Shown here piece after piece: positions 1 through 11,700 of a stretch of DNA of 64,000 bases; position 1 is the stretch's first letter, and each line of letters starts with the position of its first letter. The DNA comes from Piezodorus guildinii. Its lineage: Eukaryota > Arthropoda > Insecta > Hemiptera > Pentatomidae. The translations under genes and the position numbers were made by a program. The notes under the pieces are model-generated. The model worked only from the letters and a program-made list of their open reading frames with translations. It was not told the DNA's origin and ran no database searches. The stretch lies in contig CM041297.1 of NCBI GenBank assembly GCA_023052935.1, forward strand, positions 47,659,917 to 47,723,916. The letters are read 5' to 3'.

Positions 1-1023
1 CATAACACATAAAAACAACATGTTTCTTTGTTACTTTATGCTAACATTCATATTAAATGGTAAATGTTAAATGTGTATATAAACACAAGTCCTCAATATT
101 TTTTAGTTAAATCTAAAATCTCATGACATTCTAATGTCTATTATAAATGTGACATTACAATTAAACGGACTAATATTAATTTAATTTTATTTCTCTAAAT
201 TTTAGATGATAGTAATATTATTTTACTTAAGTAAGTTATTAGGTTTCATTTTTTTATCATTGTTAGCCATAGTAGTTTTTTTTTTTGGAATAGAGTATAT
301 TATGCATTTTAAGATAATTCCATTATTTCGTTCTGCAATTATAACAAAAAATTAATCTTGTTTACTAATTTTCACTAAGCTTCAAGTAAATTTGTTTGAT
401 TATATTTCAGATATCTTTATCTTTAATGATTATTTAAAAAAAAAGCTTTAAGCTTTTGTGAATTTTTAATATTTTTTATTTATTATCCAATATTTTTCTT
501 TTAGTTTTATGTTCTTGTATGAAAACAAAAAATAAAAGAGCTCTTGAATGAGTAAGGCCGGCGAAAAAATATATCATTTTGCATTACCGGTCTGTATTGC
601 GGGTCAGTAGCCACGGCGCACATCCTAGACAATATATTCGTTCTATTATTATAAATAGATTTCATTTGATAACAAAACTAAAAGAGAAACGCTCTTGAAC
701 ATTGAAATTATTAAAGCGTAACGACTTCATAAAATTTATTCAAATCACTTAATAATTTATGTGCTCAACCGTAAATAAATATCAATAGTTTTGTTTGTCT
801 TAGAGCAAATAATAACTGATGATCGCTCCTCCTTTATGCTTCGCTTGAGTAGATTTACACAAAGGAATAAAAGGTAAACAATTATTCTGTACAAAAGCTC
901 AGTCCAGTCTTTCGAGTTTGTTATTGTAAAACAGTTTCGGGTAATTACTTGCTATGCTAAGAAAATATGTTTATTTATATTCAAGAAAAAATTCAACCAC
1001 CTTTGCAGTGCCAACCTATAGTT
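1..1023. other. No gene seen; AT-rich sequence
   Basis: I see no open coding sequence, element end or tandem repeat in this stretch. The segment around 540-640 is more GC-balanced than its surroundings, with words such as GGCCGGCG and CCACGGCGCAC, but nothing identifies it. Confidence 0.6.
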
Positions 1024-1029
1024 CATAGT

Positions 1030-1310
1030 CTTCTTCTTCTTTCAGTAGCACGATAGGTTGTGTAGGCCCTGGGAATCGCGGTGTAATCTCCTGGGAGGTT
1101 AAACTAAGGTTTCACGATGCATTTCGTAGTGTAGGGTCATCACTCCCTACCCCTAATTTTGTGAGTGGCCACCATTTTGGCTGACGGGTCTCACCTACCC
1201 GGAGCAGAGGCTGTGACTGAATTCCATTAATTTACATGCTTATAAAAGTCCCGCCGGGCCTGAGATTCGAACTCACAACCTTTAGTATGAGAGACTAGCG
1301 CGCTAGCCAC
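1030..1310 (-). mobile_element. tRNA-derived SINE, family 1, copy 1
   Basis: Read on the minus strand, this begins with a tRNA-like head: an A-box-like GTGGCTAGCGCG and a B-box-like GAGTTCGAATC, followed by a unique body and a short GAA-rich tail. The body matches the copy at 50442-50736 almost throughout, and the copy at 26580-26855 more loosely. A 6-bp CATAGT flanks it (1024-1029 and 1311-1316), a possible short target-site duplication. The head lacks the first bases present in the 50.4-kb copy, so the 5' end is slightly truncated. SINEs of this kind are transcribed by RNA polymerase III and depend on a LINE's reverse transcriptase. Confidence 0.82.
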
Positions 1311-1316
1311 CATAGT

Positions 1317-2021
1317 AGGATCGTAAAATTATGCCCAACATTTTTTTATTTTTATTATTATTGTTTTTTATCCCAAAGGGTTTTATATTCCTTTGATGTA
1401 ATATTTGCAAATTGGCCTACTTAATTACATATTATTAAGAGTTATTTTTTTTCTAGTGCAACAACAATTATGTTAATTAATCATAATAATACATGAAAAA
1501 CACTGCTTTAAGAGTTATAAAATCTATATTGAAATTCATTTAGTGATTAATAAATAAAAAAAAAATTATATTTAGTTGTAACTACACTGTTATCAGCTAT
1601 AATTTCATTCAAAGAATAAATTTAAACTGGTTAATATGATTTATCTATTGTTATTCTTTACTACCTTAAACAATAATGCCGAAACTAAATTATAAAAAAA
1701 TTACATTACTTTTGGTCTATCTAAACCTATTACTGTCTCGTCCAATGTATCTGTTGATAATATTACATAAAGTCTAGTTTGACACACTGGTACCTGAGAC
1801 TCCATCCTGTCAAGTGTCTTACATTAACAGCTTCAATCATCAGCCCTGTTTTGCCATGTAGAATTAAGATTTGGGAATCCTCATTCTATGATTTAATCTA
1901 TTAAAAAAAATATGTTTTGTAATTGACGTAAATTACCCAAAATTATTTTATATATATTTATTATAGCCCATATGAAAAGAGAGACTCTTAACCATTGACT
2001 GAAAATATTACAATATATACT
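1317..2021. other. No gene seen; AT-rich sequence
   Basis: The stretch is AT-rich with stops in all frames. I recognise no element ends or repeats here. Confidence 0.6.
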
Positions 2022-2190
2022 GCATGTCAACAGCTATAACGCCTGTTAGAAGGTAGAAAAGAAACTGGATGTGAGACTTTGAAATTAAAACTTAGGAAAG
2101 GGTGCTGCTTAGCACTTTCCTTTTCCGCGTCTCTTGCCGAAATTTACTACTAACAGGCACGAATGGAAACTTTAAAGTGAATAAATATAA
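2022..2190 (+). mobile_element. Tail fragment of non-LTR family Z
   Basis: The segment GCATGTCAACAGCTATAACG and what follows match the 3' end of a LINE-like family also present at 8100-8413, 36780-37092, 46408-46530 and 62984-63080. In the better copies it encodes the end of a reverse transcriptase ORF (motif MPVRRRLKRSW..DLL). Here the frame is broken and only the last codons plus part of the 3' UTR remain, ending near an AATAAA at about 2180. Confidence 0.6.
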
Positions 2191-2441
2191 TTAGCGTTGT
2201 TTAAACAAAAAATCCTGGTTATTGGATGTGTTATAATTTTTTTTTTACCTCTTTATATAAATAACACGTGTTTGTCTTAGATTCAAATCGTTGGTAGAAA
2301 TGAACTTGTCATATTACAGTTTAATAAATGTGGAGGGGATCCATTTCTATGTATTTATTCAAAGATATGTAGATATTTATTCATAGACTCCAGAACTGGT
2401 GATGAGATAAAAGCACAACAAAATTACTTCTAGCTCAATAT

Positions 2442-3165
2442 CATGGTTTAAGGGCACGCACCCTTATTCTAAAAATTCTTTATACACTGAGACATTTTTT
2501 TTTTTTTTAAATAACACAATTTATTTTGTCATAAAATTAAACTTTAAAATTAAGCTCTAATTGTATTAATGAGTTTTCTTTATTATTTTATAATTCTTTT
2601 TTTATCTTATTGTAAGATTGTTGCTTTATAATGATTGCAAATATAGCAATGCCTTGTCATCATAATTTACAGTCAATCATATAGTCATATAATTGACTGT
2701 AAATTACCGTTAATTTTTGTTTATTTATGCCTTTTACGGGGCAAAAGGGTGTTTGTATATTGTTTCTTGGAGTATTTTTACTTAACAGAAATATTGACTT
2801 CTCACTTAAGTCTAATATTATAACATTGAGTTCATTGAATATATTTTTTAGCAAACTGTACAAAAAAACAACCGAAGTCGATAAACGTCATCTTTAATTA
2901 AATATAAAAAGGAAAACGTAATTAGCCGCTTAAATAGTAATAAACACATCATGGTCTTAGGGCACGCACCCTTATTCTAAAAATTCCGTATACTCTAAGA
3001 AATTTTTTTTTTTTTTTAAATAACAATTTATTTTGTGATACGATTAAACTTGTGAATAATAGTTACAATTGTATTAATGAGTTTTCTTTGTTATTTTATA
3101 ATTCTTTTTTTATCTTATAGTAAGATTGTTGTGTCATAATGATTGCAAATATAGCAATGTCTTGG
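2442..3165. repeat. Direct duplication of a ~218-bp unit
   Basis: Units 2442-2660 and 2949-3165 are clear direct copies about 507 bp apart. Both start with GGGCACGCACCCTTATTCTA shortly after CATGGT, run through a T-run, and end near GATTGCAAATATAGCAATG. They differ by scattered substitutions and small indels, so the duplication is not recent. It is interleaved with the inverted repeat at 2715-3625. No protein is evident; the short open frames here are AT-rich and repeated. Confidence 0.8.
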
Positions 3166-3625
3166 CTTTTCATATAGTCATATAATAGTCAACGAAATTA
3201 AGAATCCTTTAAAATCATTCTTATGGCAAATTTTAAGAAAATAGTTGTATTTAAATTTACAGCAGTAAACATGAATGCATTAGAAAATCTAAGTTACAAG
3301 TTCTGTTAAAGACTTTTTTTTAAATAATGTAAAATAGGTCAGGCACGAAGAAGAGCCTTATTTAGCTTTAATAGTTTTATTTGTATTACTATTTAAGCGG
3401 ATCATTTCATTTTTATTTTTCTATTTAATTAAAGATGACGTTTATCGACTTTTTTTTTTATTATTATTTTTTTTCCGTAAATTTTGTTAAAAAAACATTC
3501 ATTGAATTCAATCTTATAGTATTGGACTTGAGTAAAAGTCAATATTTCTGTTAAGTAAAAATACTCTAAGAAACAATGTACAAACACTCTTTGGCAGCGT
3601 AAAAGGCACAAATAAACAAAAACTA
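2715..3625. repeat. Imperfect inverted repeat, ~240-bp arms
   Basis: The arm at about 2715-2950 reappears inverted at about 3370-3625. Shared words are GATGACGTTTATCGACTT, CTTAACAGAAATATTGACTT and TTTTTGTTTATTT(A/G)TGCC. The outer ends read GTTAATTTTTGTTTATTT on the left and its diverged complement on the right. The space between the arms holds one of the direct copies (2949-3165). This could be an old TIR element or a rearranged tandem duplication. No target-site duplication was found. Confidence 0.7.
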
Positions 3626-3663
3626 ACGAAAAATATTTTATTTGAGAAACAAAAATTAAAAGT

Positions 3664-4700
3664 TGAAATAATTAAATTAGTAAACCTAGTAGAGATGTGT
3701 TTGTCGGAAACATTCCATAAAGTTAGAATCGGTCATAATTACTCCGAGAAATATGAGGTGCGATCGGGTTTGAAACAGTGTGACTCCTTTTCACCTGTTT
3801 TATTTAATATAGCTTTAGAATATGTCATAGAAAAGGTGATGTGTACCGAGAAAGGTTTAAATATGGGTGATAAGATTCCGATTTTGGGATATGCCGATGA
3901 TTTGATACTGCTAGGTGAAGACACGGGAACAATACAACTAAATAGAAGTGTATCAATAAAAACCGGTAAACAAATAGCTCTCGAATTAAATACCGATAAG
4001 ACGAAATATATGATTAGTAGCAGAAATGGTGGCGATCTTGATGACATTAATATATCAGGGCATACTTTTGAAGACGTAGAGAAATTCAAGTATTTAGGTT
4101 CAATGATAACAAAAAAAATGAAATGCAGGAAGAAATAAAGTCCCGGTTAAAGGTGGGAAATGCGTGTTATTATTCAGTTGCTAAATTACTTAGCTCGCGT
4201 CTTCTGTCTAAAAACTTAAAGGTTAGAATTTATAAAACTAGTATTCTTCCGACGGTTCTTAACGGATGTGAAACGTGGCCGCTTACTTTGAAGGATGAAC
4301 AACAGCTTAAGGTTTTCGAAAATAAGGTACTGCGTAAAATATTTGGTCCGAAGAGAGATGAGGCCACTGGGGAGTTTAGAAGGTTGCACAACGCGGAATT
4401 GCGGAGTTTGTACCCTGTAAATATAATTGAGTTGATAGCATCGTGGAGACTCAAATGGGCGCGTAAAGTTGTTGGGCTCGGTGAGGACCGGATTCCGAGA
4501 AAGTAGGTATTCGCTGAACCGACTGGTAGGCGTCCGAAAGGTAGGGCGAAGCGTCGATGGGAGGATTGCACTAAGGCTGATCTCGGTGGCCTGTGCTTGA
4601 CCGGCGAACATTGGACGAGTCTGTGCAGGCGAAGTTTGGTGATATCGGCATCGAACCTTCGGGTTCGGTAAGTCTATTATTATTATTGTGAAATAATTAA
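3664..4700 (+). mobile_element. 5'-truncated RTE-like non-LTR insertion with TSD
   Basis: The insertion is 3676-4688. It is flanked by a perfect 12-bp direct repeat TGAAATAATTAA (3664-3675 and 4689-4700), the expected scar of target-primed reverse transcription. It starts inside the reverse transcriptase domain and ends in a short (ATT)n tail rather than poly(A), a style of tail seen in RTE-type elements. Only the 3' kilobase is present. Confidence 0.88.
3676..4672 (+). pseudogene. Reverse transcriptase remnant, RTE-like
   Basis: The sequence encodes the C-terminal half of a non-LTR reverse transcriptase. The first block (3676-4138) holds the GLKQ...SPVLFNIALEY motif and the catalytic YADD box (about 3890-3900). 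The second (4123-4506) continues in another frame with EEIKSRL, LNGCETW and LRKIFGPKRDE. The break lies in the A-run near 4110-4120, so it is probably one indel. A TAG at 4504-4506 interrupts the frame, which then carries on through a GRRPKGRAKRRWED motif to a TAA near 4670. The enzyme would have copied the element's own RNA at a nicked target; this copy cannot. No endonuclease domain remains. Confidence 0.87.
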
Positions 4701-5256
4701 GACCCTCCAAAGGTTATTCTGATAAGTTTTTACAAAGATTACAAGCAGTAAAGTCTAATGCAAACATTTCTTTTCTGGATCAGCTTTCTCTCATTTATTT
4801 ATTATATTTCTCTATTTTCTAAGAATTTCTTTACTCATTTTTACCTGATTTTTCTTATTATTAAATTATCATTATAAATGACATAATTACTTCAATTATG
4901 GTGTTAATTAATAAGTTCTACAGCTCATCTTATATCTTGGTTGATCGTTTTATATGCATTCTTAACATATATTTATCCACTTTTCTTTTTAAATAATTCT
5001 TCTCCATGTCTTGTTAATTGAGTTACATATTTGGTGAAAGGACTAACGATTCACTTCATATACAGCGTTAGATATTTATTAATGTTATTTACACCGATTT
5101 CCTTGCTGCTATGAAGACACTTAGTGATATGCACTCATGTGACCCAGTATTAAAAAAAAATTAGGCATATTCATCAAAGCCTACAGAAAATGATTAAAGA
5201 AATGCATCCACGTAGGGTTTAATAAAACGAAATAACAGATCTATCATCTAAAGAAG
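4701..5256. other. No gene seen
   Basis: This is AT-rich spacer between two retrotransposon remnants. I see no coding or repeat signal. Confidence 0.55.
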
Positions 5257-5565
5257 CTACGACATCATCGACAAGCTGCCATGATCAAAGTAGAGGAAAA
5301 CAGGTGAGGATACAAGGAGCTTAAGGGTGGATAGTAGAAGATGGCGGGAGCGATGGAAAATTTTGAGGGTACTTATTGTTCTTCGGGAGATTCGGGCTAT
5401 ATGGGGTTTCAAGGAGAGGGTTTGGTCAATGGTAATACCCAGGTTTTTCATAGAGGAAGTGATTAGATGATCATTTAGTGTAGTATGGAATCTGAGGAGG
5501 GGATTGGAACCTATCACCCTGAGCTTCCATCTTTGGGATTTTGATCGAAGAATCAAATAAGTTAA
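5257..5565 (-). pseudogene. CR1/L2-like reverse transcriptase fragment
   Basis: The minus strand encodes a piece with the pattern NLGITIDQTLSLKPHIARIS followed by RRTIST, typical of the region after the YADD box in CR1/L2-type reverse transcriptases (VKNLGV..D..L....HI..I). The preceding residues VIGSNPLLR fit the same region. The catalytic box and the C-terminal end are missing. The open frame runs on to 5649 across an A-run (5572-5590), but those residues look like flanking sequence. No TSD was found. The family assignment is tentative. Confidence 0.55.
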
Positions 5566-5649
5566 AAAACATTTTTTTTTTTTAAAAAAGCATGGAAGAA
5601 TATCTATTAGACGTGCAGTTAAAGACCATCCATATTGAAATATGGACAT

Positions 5650-7019
5650 TTCTAGGAAAGAGTTCCCGTTAGATGATAAACATATGCACGAAACACGAAT
5701 AGAAAGAACACTTCATCAGTTACTCGGTGACAACGATAGTAACAAAAAGACAACAACCCATGTTCTAATAAAAATCGAGTTGTTATTCACAATATAGTCG
5801 GAAAAGGAAGTTAAAAATAAATCAATTGAAATAATTAAAGAACACGAAAGACTTCATCATTGAGTGTCCAAAGAACTCAACCTGACATTACTTAATGTAT
5901 AATAGTTTTAAAAACTTTTGGAATGCTTAGAGAGACCTATTCTTGCTCTAGGAATACTCTCTCGAGATAATACCTGGGATACTCTGCTTAACTTATTCTC
6001 TGTTTTATACCTCCAACTACCCAGACCTACTCGTCTTGGTGAGTTTCCAAGTACTCTGAGAAGTTTCTTATGATGCTCCTATTTCCATTACCATCCATCT
6101 ATGTACATAAACTAAAACGAAAATATTACCAAAATAATATGATCCATTCTTTATAACATATCATCAAATTAAAAAAAAACTCATTCAAATACAAAAAAAA
6201 GAGTATATATATATATATATAAAAGTTTCTGTTGTTGTCAGGTTTCAGTCAATCAGTAAACAATTTTATCTATGCGACGTATCGAGAATTTGTTGTTCTC
6301 ATAATCATAATATTTCACAGCCCAATAGATTAATCAATTCATCTTATATTTAGATTTGGTGTGTTCACGGTTTATTTTAGATCGTTATGGCAGGCGAGAC
6401 ACAGTTGGAAAATTTCAGAGGAGTAAATAATCTCCTGTGCTACATTATTTCTGCTCCGAGACGTGTTGGAAAAAAAATATCTGCTTATGAGCCGACAACT
6501 TTGTGATCTTCAATTCCTCCGTTTTGAAATAATCCTTTTCTTTTGAACAGTAATAACTATTCATCCCTCTAAACACCCAGAAACGCTTGTGGTTCCTGAA
6601 TATGGATGTTGAATTTCATGCTGATAATTTCGGGAAACCAAGCAATACGTTACTCCTGCTGATTCTGCTAACCCGATGGTCAGCAGCAAGAGATTATCGC
6701 TGATCGGGACATTAAGCATTTAGCGCTGGGGTAAGTGCCCACTTGAGGAGCCCTGGCTATTATCGTGTATTAACGCCAATAGCTCCCCACGCTCTATTTG
6801 ATTGCACGCCTGTGTTTGATTCAATATCATGAATGTGGTCGCCGATAATTATCAACGCTCGTGTGCAATCGCGTGCTATATATGAGGACTGTTAATATAG
6901 ATATTTGATATTAAAATATTTAGTCAGTTTATCAGCCGTGCGTGCTTATTACCTTCCTTTTAACACCAATCATCATGCCATTTAGATAAATGAAAAAAAT
7001 CAGTTTATGGTAGAATGTT
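5650..7019. other. No gene; GC-balanced block at 6560-6900
   Basis: A short (TA)n run lies at about 6206-6221. From about 6560 to 6900 the composition becomes balanced and complex (for example GATGGTCAGCAGCAAGAG, CACGCTCTATTTGATTGCAC), unlike the AT-rich flanks, with stops in every frame. It could be a conserved non-coding element, but that is inference from composition only. Confidence 0.45.
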
Positions 7020-7945
7020 CTTTTATTTATTTTTTAAAATATATTTTTATTGGTTTTTACAACTATATAGAATAGAAAAAAAAAATATTCTGGGACTAGG
7101 TCCCCTATATATACAAATACAATAAGTAAAATGGGTAAATTACAGCCATAGTCATGAATAGACATGTAAAGAAGCTACCCAGTGGTAGCACCTCAAAGTT
7201 TATTTTATAAGCAGGCCTCAAGGCCACCGTCTTTGCAGACACCTAGGAGGATTATCGGGAATAGATGTAGATGAGACTTTACGGAAAAGCGGGTTTGCTG
7301 GAAGTGTAACTATCGCTGGGTAAGTCTGCAACCAGTGGGATATTTAGGTCTCTATGGATAAATAAGTTTATTAGTTAAAAAGTAAAGAGCATTGAGGATT
7401 TTGGGTTGCAAGGATTGGATGTGGGAAGAGTTTGATAATTTAGTGGATCAACATTGCTCAATGCCATAGGTCCAAATAGGTCTGATAATGGTTATACAAA
7501 TGAGTTTTTCGTAGTAAATAGAGAGTTTTGATCGTTTTTCGAGTAAGAGTTTTAGTAAGCGGTATCTGCAGGCAGTTTCTTGTCATTTCAGTCTAGTGTG
7601 AAGATTCTAAGTAAGGCGCTTGGCAAGATGAAATCCAAGTTAACGGATCTGTTCAACAGGGATTAATGGAATGTTTCGAAAGGATACAGTGGGGCAGGAT
7701 TTGTGATGCTACTTTACTTACTGATAGCGCACATGTGTCGTCGGTGTAAGTAGTGAGAACAGTGCTAGGATGAATAGGAACAAAGCATTGGGCCTAACAT
7801 GCTTCCTGGAGGTACACCTGCGGTATGAGAAAATATGGATGAGTATGAAAGATTATGGTTCTCTTTAAAAGTTCTATCTGTGACGTAAGAATGAATAATT
7901 AGAAAGTATGTAGGGGAGAGGAATTTCCGGAGGTGGAATTTTAAC
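7020..7945 (-). pseudogene. Jockey family 1 fragment, 3' end of ORF2
   Basis: On the minus strand this is the 3' part of a Jockey-clade element, from the reverse transcriptase core to the 3' UTR. It aligns by eye with the copy at 47685-48824: the conserved ORF end near 7210-7250, the 3' UTR word GGGTAGCTTCTTTACATGTC, and the T-run at the left end (poly(A) on the minus strand). A stretch around 7650-7720 is shortened relative to the 47.7-kb copy, and the frames are broken by indels. No functional protein is possible. I could not find a clean TSD. Confidence 0.8.
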
Positions 7946-8099
7946 GCAATAAAATCAATATAAATAATTTCTTTATAAAATTACCTATTATTCTCCTTCA
8001 TTTACGATCTAAACTTTTAGTAAAATTAATTTGCAAAATACTGTAAGTTTTAGCAGTTTTCATGGAAATGATACTTGTTTTCTAATTTAATTTTTTTTA
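7946..8099. other. No gene seen; AT-rich spacer
   Basis: This is short AT-rich spacer between two retroelement remnants. Confidence 0.5.
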
Positions 8100-8420
8100 T
8101 CTTCGAATGTCTTTATTCACACCTGCCAGAAGCTATCTGATAATCAGCAAATGTGCTGTATAAAAAGTTAGATTAGACATGGTTTCCCTTTCTAGGCTTT
8201 AATTTAGCGGAGGAGGTCACTCATCCAGCTTCTCTTTAGCCTTCTTCTGACTGGCATTTCAGCTATTGACATGTCGTTAATTCTATTCTCGTGTCCGATA
8301 AGTTTTTTGTGAAAATGAGAATAGAGTTTTCTTATATGTTGGTCAACTGTTGGTTGTTGTAAGCCCGCAGGATTTAGTTGTTTACGTACCGATGAGCTGT
8401 CGTTATGAGTCATATAATTA
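8100..8420 (-). pseudogene. Non-LTR family Z: reverse transcriptase C-terminus and 3' UTR
   Basis: The open stretch 8204-8413 encodes LQQPTVDQHIRKLYSHFHKK, then GHENRINDMS, then MPVRRRLKRSWMSDLL before its stop. This resembles the last ~60 residues of Jockey/I-type ORF2 proteins, whose ends read RRLKRRWPRDLL in the other family here. The 3' UTR continues to about 8100, ending with the complement of TGTGAATAAAG. The same protein end is legible at 36780-36940. A different 3' UTR separates this family from Jockey family 1. Confidence 0.65.
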
Positions 8421-8618
8421 TTTATTCAAATGTATATGTATATTGGTCTGTTTTGCTGAGCTATAAATCTGTTAAGCGTAAATCCATATTGGTTGGTTTA
8501 ATTGATTATTTAAATTATAAAAGTTCAGAAATTACTTGACTTTATGCGTTTTTTCGCCATCCATTATTATATGAGCTTTTGTTAGACTAAACATCTTTGT
8601 ATACTGTAAAAGGAAGAA

Positions 8619-8622
<4 letters not shown>
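8421..8622. other. No gene seen
   Basis: AT-rich spacer up to the poly(T) tract. Confidence 0.5.

Positions 8623-8711
<89 letters not shown>
8623..8711. repeat. Uninterrupted poly(T), 89 bases
   Basis: This is a pure T homopolymer. It may be the poly(A) tail of a minus-strand retrocopy, but the adjacent sequence (8712 on) is not recognisable as an element. That sequence holds a short hairpin, TAAACAGAAC against GTTCTGTTTA, between about 8716 and 8760. Homopolymer length is unreliable in assemblies. Confidence 0.9.
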
Positions 8712-8713
<2 letters not shown>

Positions 8714-9073
8714 TTCTTAAACAGAACTCCTAAATGAACTTAAATTTGGTTCTGTTTAGATACTGTGGGTTATTTAGGTGTCAATTTTTACTTCTTTATT
8801 ATTTTTTTTTGTAATGCTTGTGCTGTAAATAAACATCAAACTTAGCGCTGTATTATATTATATACAATAATATAAAACTATTGATAAAGAAAAAAGGAAA
8901 GAGGAATAAAAATTTAAAGTAAGTTCATAAAATTCCTGTTAAAATATGTCATTTGATTGATTATTACGCTGTGTAAGGTTGCAACCCAATTAAGTTAGGA
9001 ATGAATCAATGTTCGCAGCACAATGTGTTTTGTTTTGTACTAAAATGAAATCAAGCGTTTTTCTCTGTAGGTG

Positions 9074-9104
<31 letters not shown>

Positions 9105-9514
9105 AAATGCAATTATTTTTATCACAATAATAAATAGTTTTCATTTTAAAGACCACAAATAGAATTTGTGTCATCGGAAATTTTATGTCTAGGTTGGAAT
9201 TTTCTGTTCTATTAGCCCCGAACGGGGATGCCGAGTTCCAATTAAGTTGTGTTCAATGGGCTAGAGAAAAACCCGACGGTTGGAGGCTATACTGATTCTA
9301 TCATTTCTTGCTATAACAGGCGACGGTAGAGGTATTACAGTTATTGCTTTTGAATCGATATTCTTCTTTCACCAAATACTGTATTAAAGATCTTATGCGG
9401 CTTTAATGATATAATTTATATTGATTTTCTTTAATTATCTCTATATATTTGAAATGACTCGATTTTGGTTTCCGCTAACTCCTCCTAAACAACAAGACGG
9501 ATTTGGGGTATTCT
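8712..9514. other. No gene; second T-run and GC-balanced block
   Basis: A 32-base T-run lies at about 9069-9101. At 9180-9320 the sequence is complex and GC-balanced (TAGCCCCGAACGGGGATGCC, GACGGTTGGAGGCTATACTG), with no open frame. It contains a short perfect palindrome, CCCCGAACGGGG-like. I cannot assign it. Confidence 0.45.
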
Positions 9515-9735
9515 TTCCTGGAGGTTTATAAGTAAAATAAATTGCGATTTAGCTTTTCTTTAAACAGGAAAAATAAATTTTCTGTAACCAGGTCGTCAAA
9601 ACATTATTCCTGAAATATAAGTCGTAACATGGGCGTATAATTTAGAAAATTTAATATGCTATTAAAGAAATCGTACGAGTTAATATAATGTTGTTGTAAG
9701 CCCGTAAACTTATGAACTTATGTTTTTCATTTCTG
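9515..9735 (+). repeat. Dispersed repeat family Y, copy 1
   Basis: This matches 20035-20260 in the same orientation. Shared words are GGTTTATAAGTAAAATA, AAATAAATTTTCTGTAA and TGTTGTAAGCCC(G/A)TAAA. Divergence is substantial, with many substitutions and indels. No protein is legible. The family type is unknown. Confidence 0.65.
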
Positions 9736-10138
9736 CTGATTAAATATAATAATGAATAGACATTATAAAAATAAACTTTTTCTTTTCAATTGCATTTTTC
9801 TTTACGATAAACAAAACCTCCCAAAGCTATAAACTCTTAATCGGTAAGACTGTGATTTATTTAAAATAAATGACACCTAATTCAAATTTCACCCGTGTGA
9901 TGCGGGTGCCCTCTAGTAATGTTATAAATAAAGAAATGGGTTTAATTATTCAAGTACTGAAGGGATATTTTTATTATAATCCTAAATAAATAAAATGTTT
10001 TTAAGAAACTATTATTATGTTTAATATTAGAATATTAAATATGCTTTTAAAACGTATAAGCATATATTGCACTATTAATATTAGTAAATTTATTTAAAGT
10101 TCACTAAAACTTTCATACTCACAACTCTCAAGACGATC
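9736..10138. other. No gene seen
   Basis: This AT-rich sequence leads up to a Jockey insertion. The first part (to about 9900) may be a diverged continuation of family Y. Confidence 0.45.
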
Positions 10139-10598
10139 CAGATTAAAACTTTTTTTTTAATTTAAACATAATTTATTGAAATTTACAACTGTACTAAAAA
10201 AAATACATCAAGTAAATATGATTTAAGAAAAATGACATAAAAAAGACTTATAGAAGAGCTACCCAATTGTAGCCCTCCTGTAACTATTCTAAACTAGAAG
10301 GTCTCGGGGCCATCTCCTTTTCGGACGCCTCGGAGGATTGTCGGGAATTGAAGAGGAAGAAAGGATTGAAACTAGAGGATTAGGGTGGGAATAGAGTTTG
10401 TCATGAAAGGAATGGTATATAGATCGGGCCATATCAGCAACATACGGAATATTAAGGTCTTTGTGGATCAGTTTATTAGTTACAAAATAAGGAGCATTGA
10501 GGATTTTACGAAGGGTTTTGGATTGTAGGGATTGGATACGGTAAGAATTTGATGGTTTAGTAGAGCCCCAAAGCTCCACGCCGTACAGATTAAAACTT
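10139..10598 (-). mobile_element. Jockey family 1, 5'-truncated copy with 13-bp TSD
   Basis: The insertion is 10152-10585, flanked by a perfect CAGATTAAAACTT (10139-10151 and 10586-10598). On the minus strand it codes for the end of ORF2, from GVELWGSTKPSNS through SLQSKTLRKILNAPYFVTNK to RRPKRRWPRDLLV, with the stop at 10289. The 3' UTR and a short poly(A) (the T-run at 10150-10158) follow. The frame is intact within the element, so the copy is fairly young. The open frame extends to 10678, but residues upstream of 10585 are host sequence read through the junction. Confidence 0.93.
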
Positions 10599-11454
10599 AA
10601 ACATAAATTGAATATTTTCACGTACTTTACAGAAGACCATATGTACGTACGCATCACATGTATATACGGAACTGCCAAAAGACCTGTTAGTTATATGTTA
10701 CACAGATTCAGATTTTTCAATCCAAAACTTTCATAACTATAAAAAAGTCTCCATGTCACGTAAGCAACATGTCTTTATAGTCGATGAACAGATTCGGACC
10801 CTGTACAAACGTTTTCACGACAACTAGACATACCAACAAATTGATGCAAAAAAAAAAAAAAAATGGCCACTACCAACATGCCTTACAAAGAAGTTGGATG
10901 AGGGACCTAAATTACATATATGCGTAGTAGGATCACACCAGGAACAGGTGCCGGACATCCTTCCTCCATCATGAATATCACGCCAAAACCATAAACTCAT
11001 TTTTAACTACGTGACAAGTATAAATAAAAAAATCAATAAAATTAAAAATAGCTATGTGAATAAATAAAAGCAATTTTTACATAAAACTTCAAATTAAATT
11101 ATAGTTTATAAGATTAACTGGATTTAACGATTTAAAAAATCATTTGACATCTAATTGACTTTACACTTGCAATTATTCGTAGATTATTTATATTTTTTTA
11201 TAGGTAATTGTAGTTCAGAGAATTGGAGTTAATTCTCACACTCTGATCGAGATTTTGAGAGCCTCTTATTTATTTTTTTGAGAGTTTAAGATATAAGATA
11301 ATCTATTTTCGAAGTATTGTTAAACAAATTATTTTGTAAAAATGTTCTTATTTTTAAAGATTCGGGGTTACAAGACCCTTTTGTTCCACTGTATTTTTTA
11401 TTCAAATAGTTAAATAAATAATACTCACTCTTACATTTTTTTTCTTCAACAACA
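10599..11454. other. No gene seen
   Basis: This is spacer with a 16-base A-run near 10846. I see no element ends or coding signal. Confidence 0.5.
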
Positions 11455-11518
11455 ATTTTTTATTAAATAGAATTACAATCTGTCCCAATTTGGACATCAA
11501 TAGTAGTTGTGAAAGATA

Positions 11519-11700
11519 TATAGCATTTCCAAGTCAATTGTAACCTTTTCCAAGTCAAATGTAACTTTTTCCAAGTCAAATGTAACCCTTTCCAAGTCAA
11601 ATGTAACCATTTCCATTTCAAATGTCACCTTTTCCATTTCAAATGTCACCTTTTCCATTTCAAATGTTACCTTTTCCAAGTCAAATGTCACCTTTTTCTT
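11519..11700 (-). repeat. 21-bp minisatellite, left copy
   Basis: There are eight units of 21 bp, of the type AAAGGTGACATTTGACTTGG with variants. Because 21 is divisible by three, the array is open on the minus strand and reads as the heptads KVTFDLE and KVTFEME. The translation is identical, residue for residue, to that of the inverted copy at 15337-15515. I treat it as a repeat, not a gene. Confidence 0.9.

Noticed and set aside
3739..4089. Minus-strand frame over the RTE-like fragment
   Set aside because: It is antisense to a reverse transcriptase with a YADD box; no independent features.
10586..10678. Upstream part of the open frame of the 10.3-kb Jockey copy
   Set aside because: It starts at the right-hand TSD (10586-10598) and continues in host sequence.
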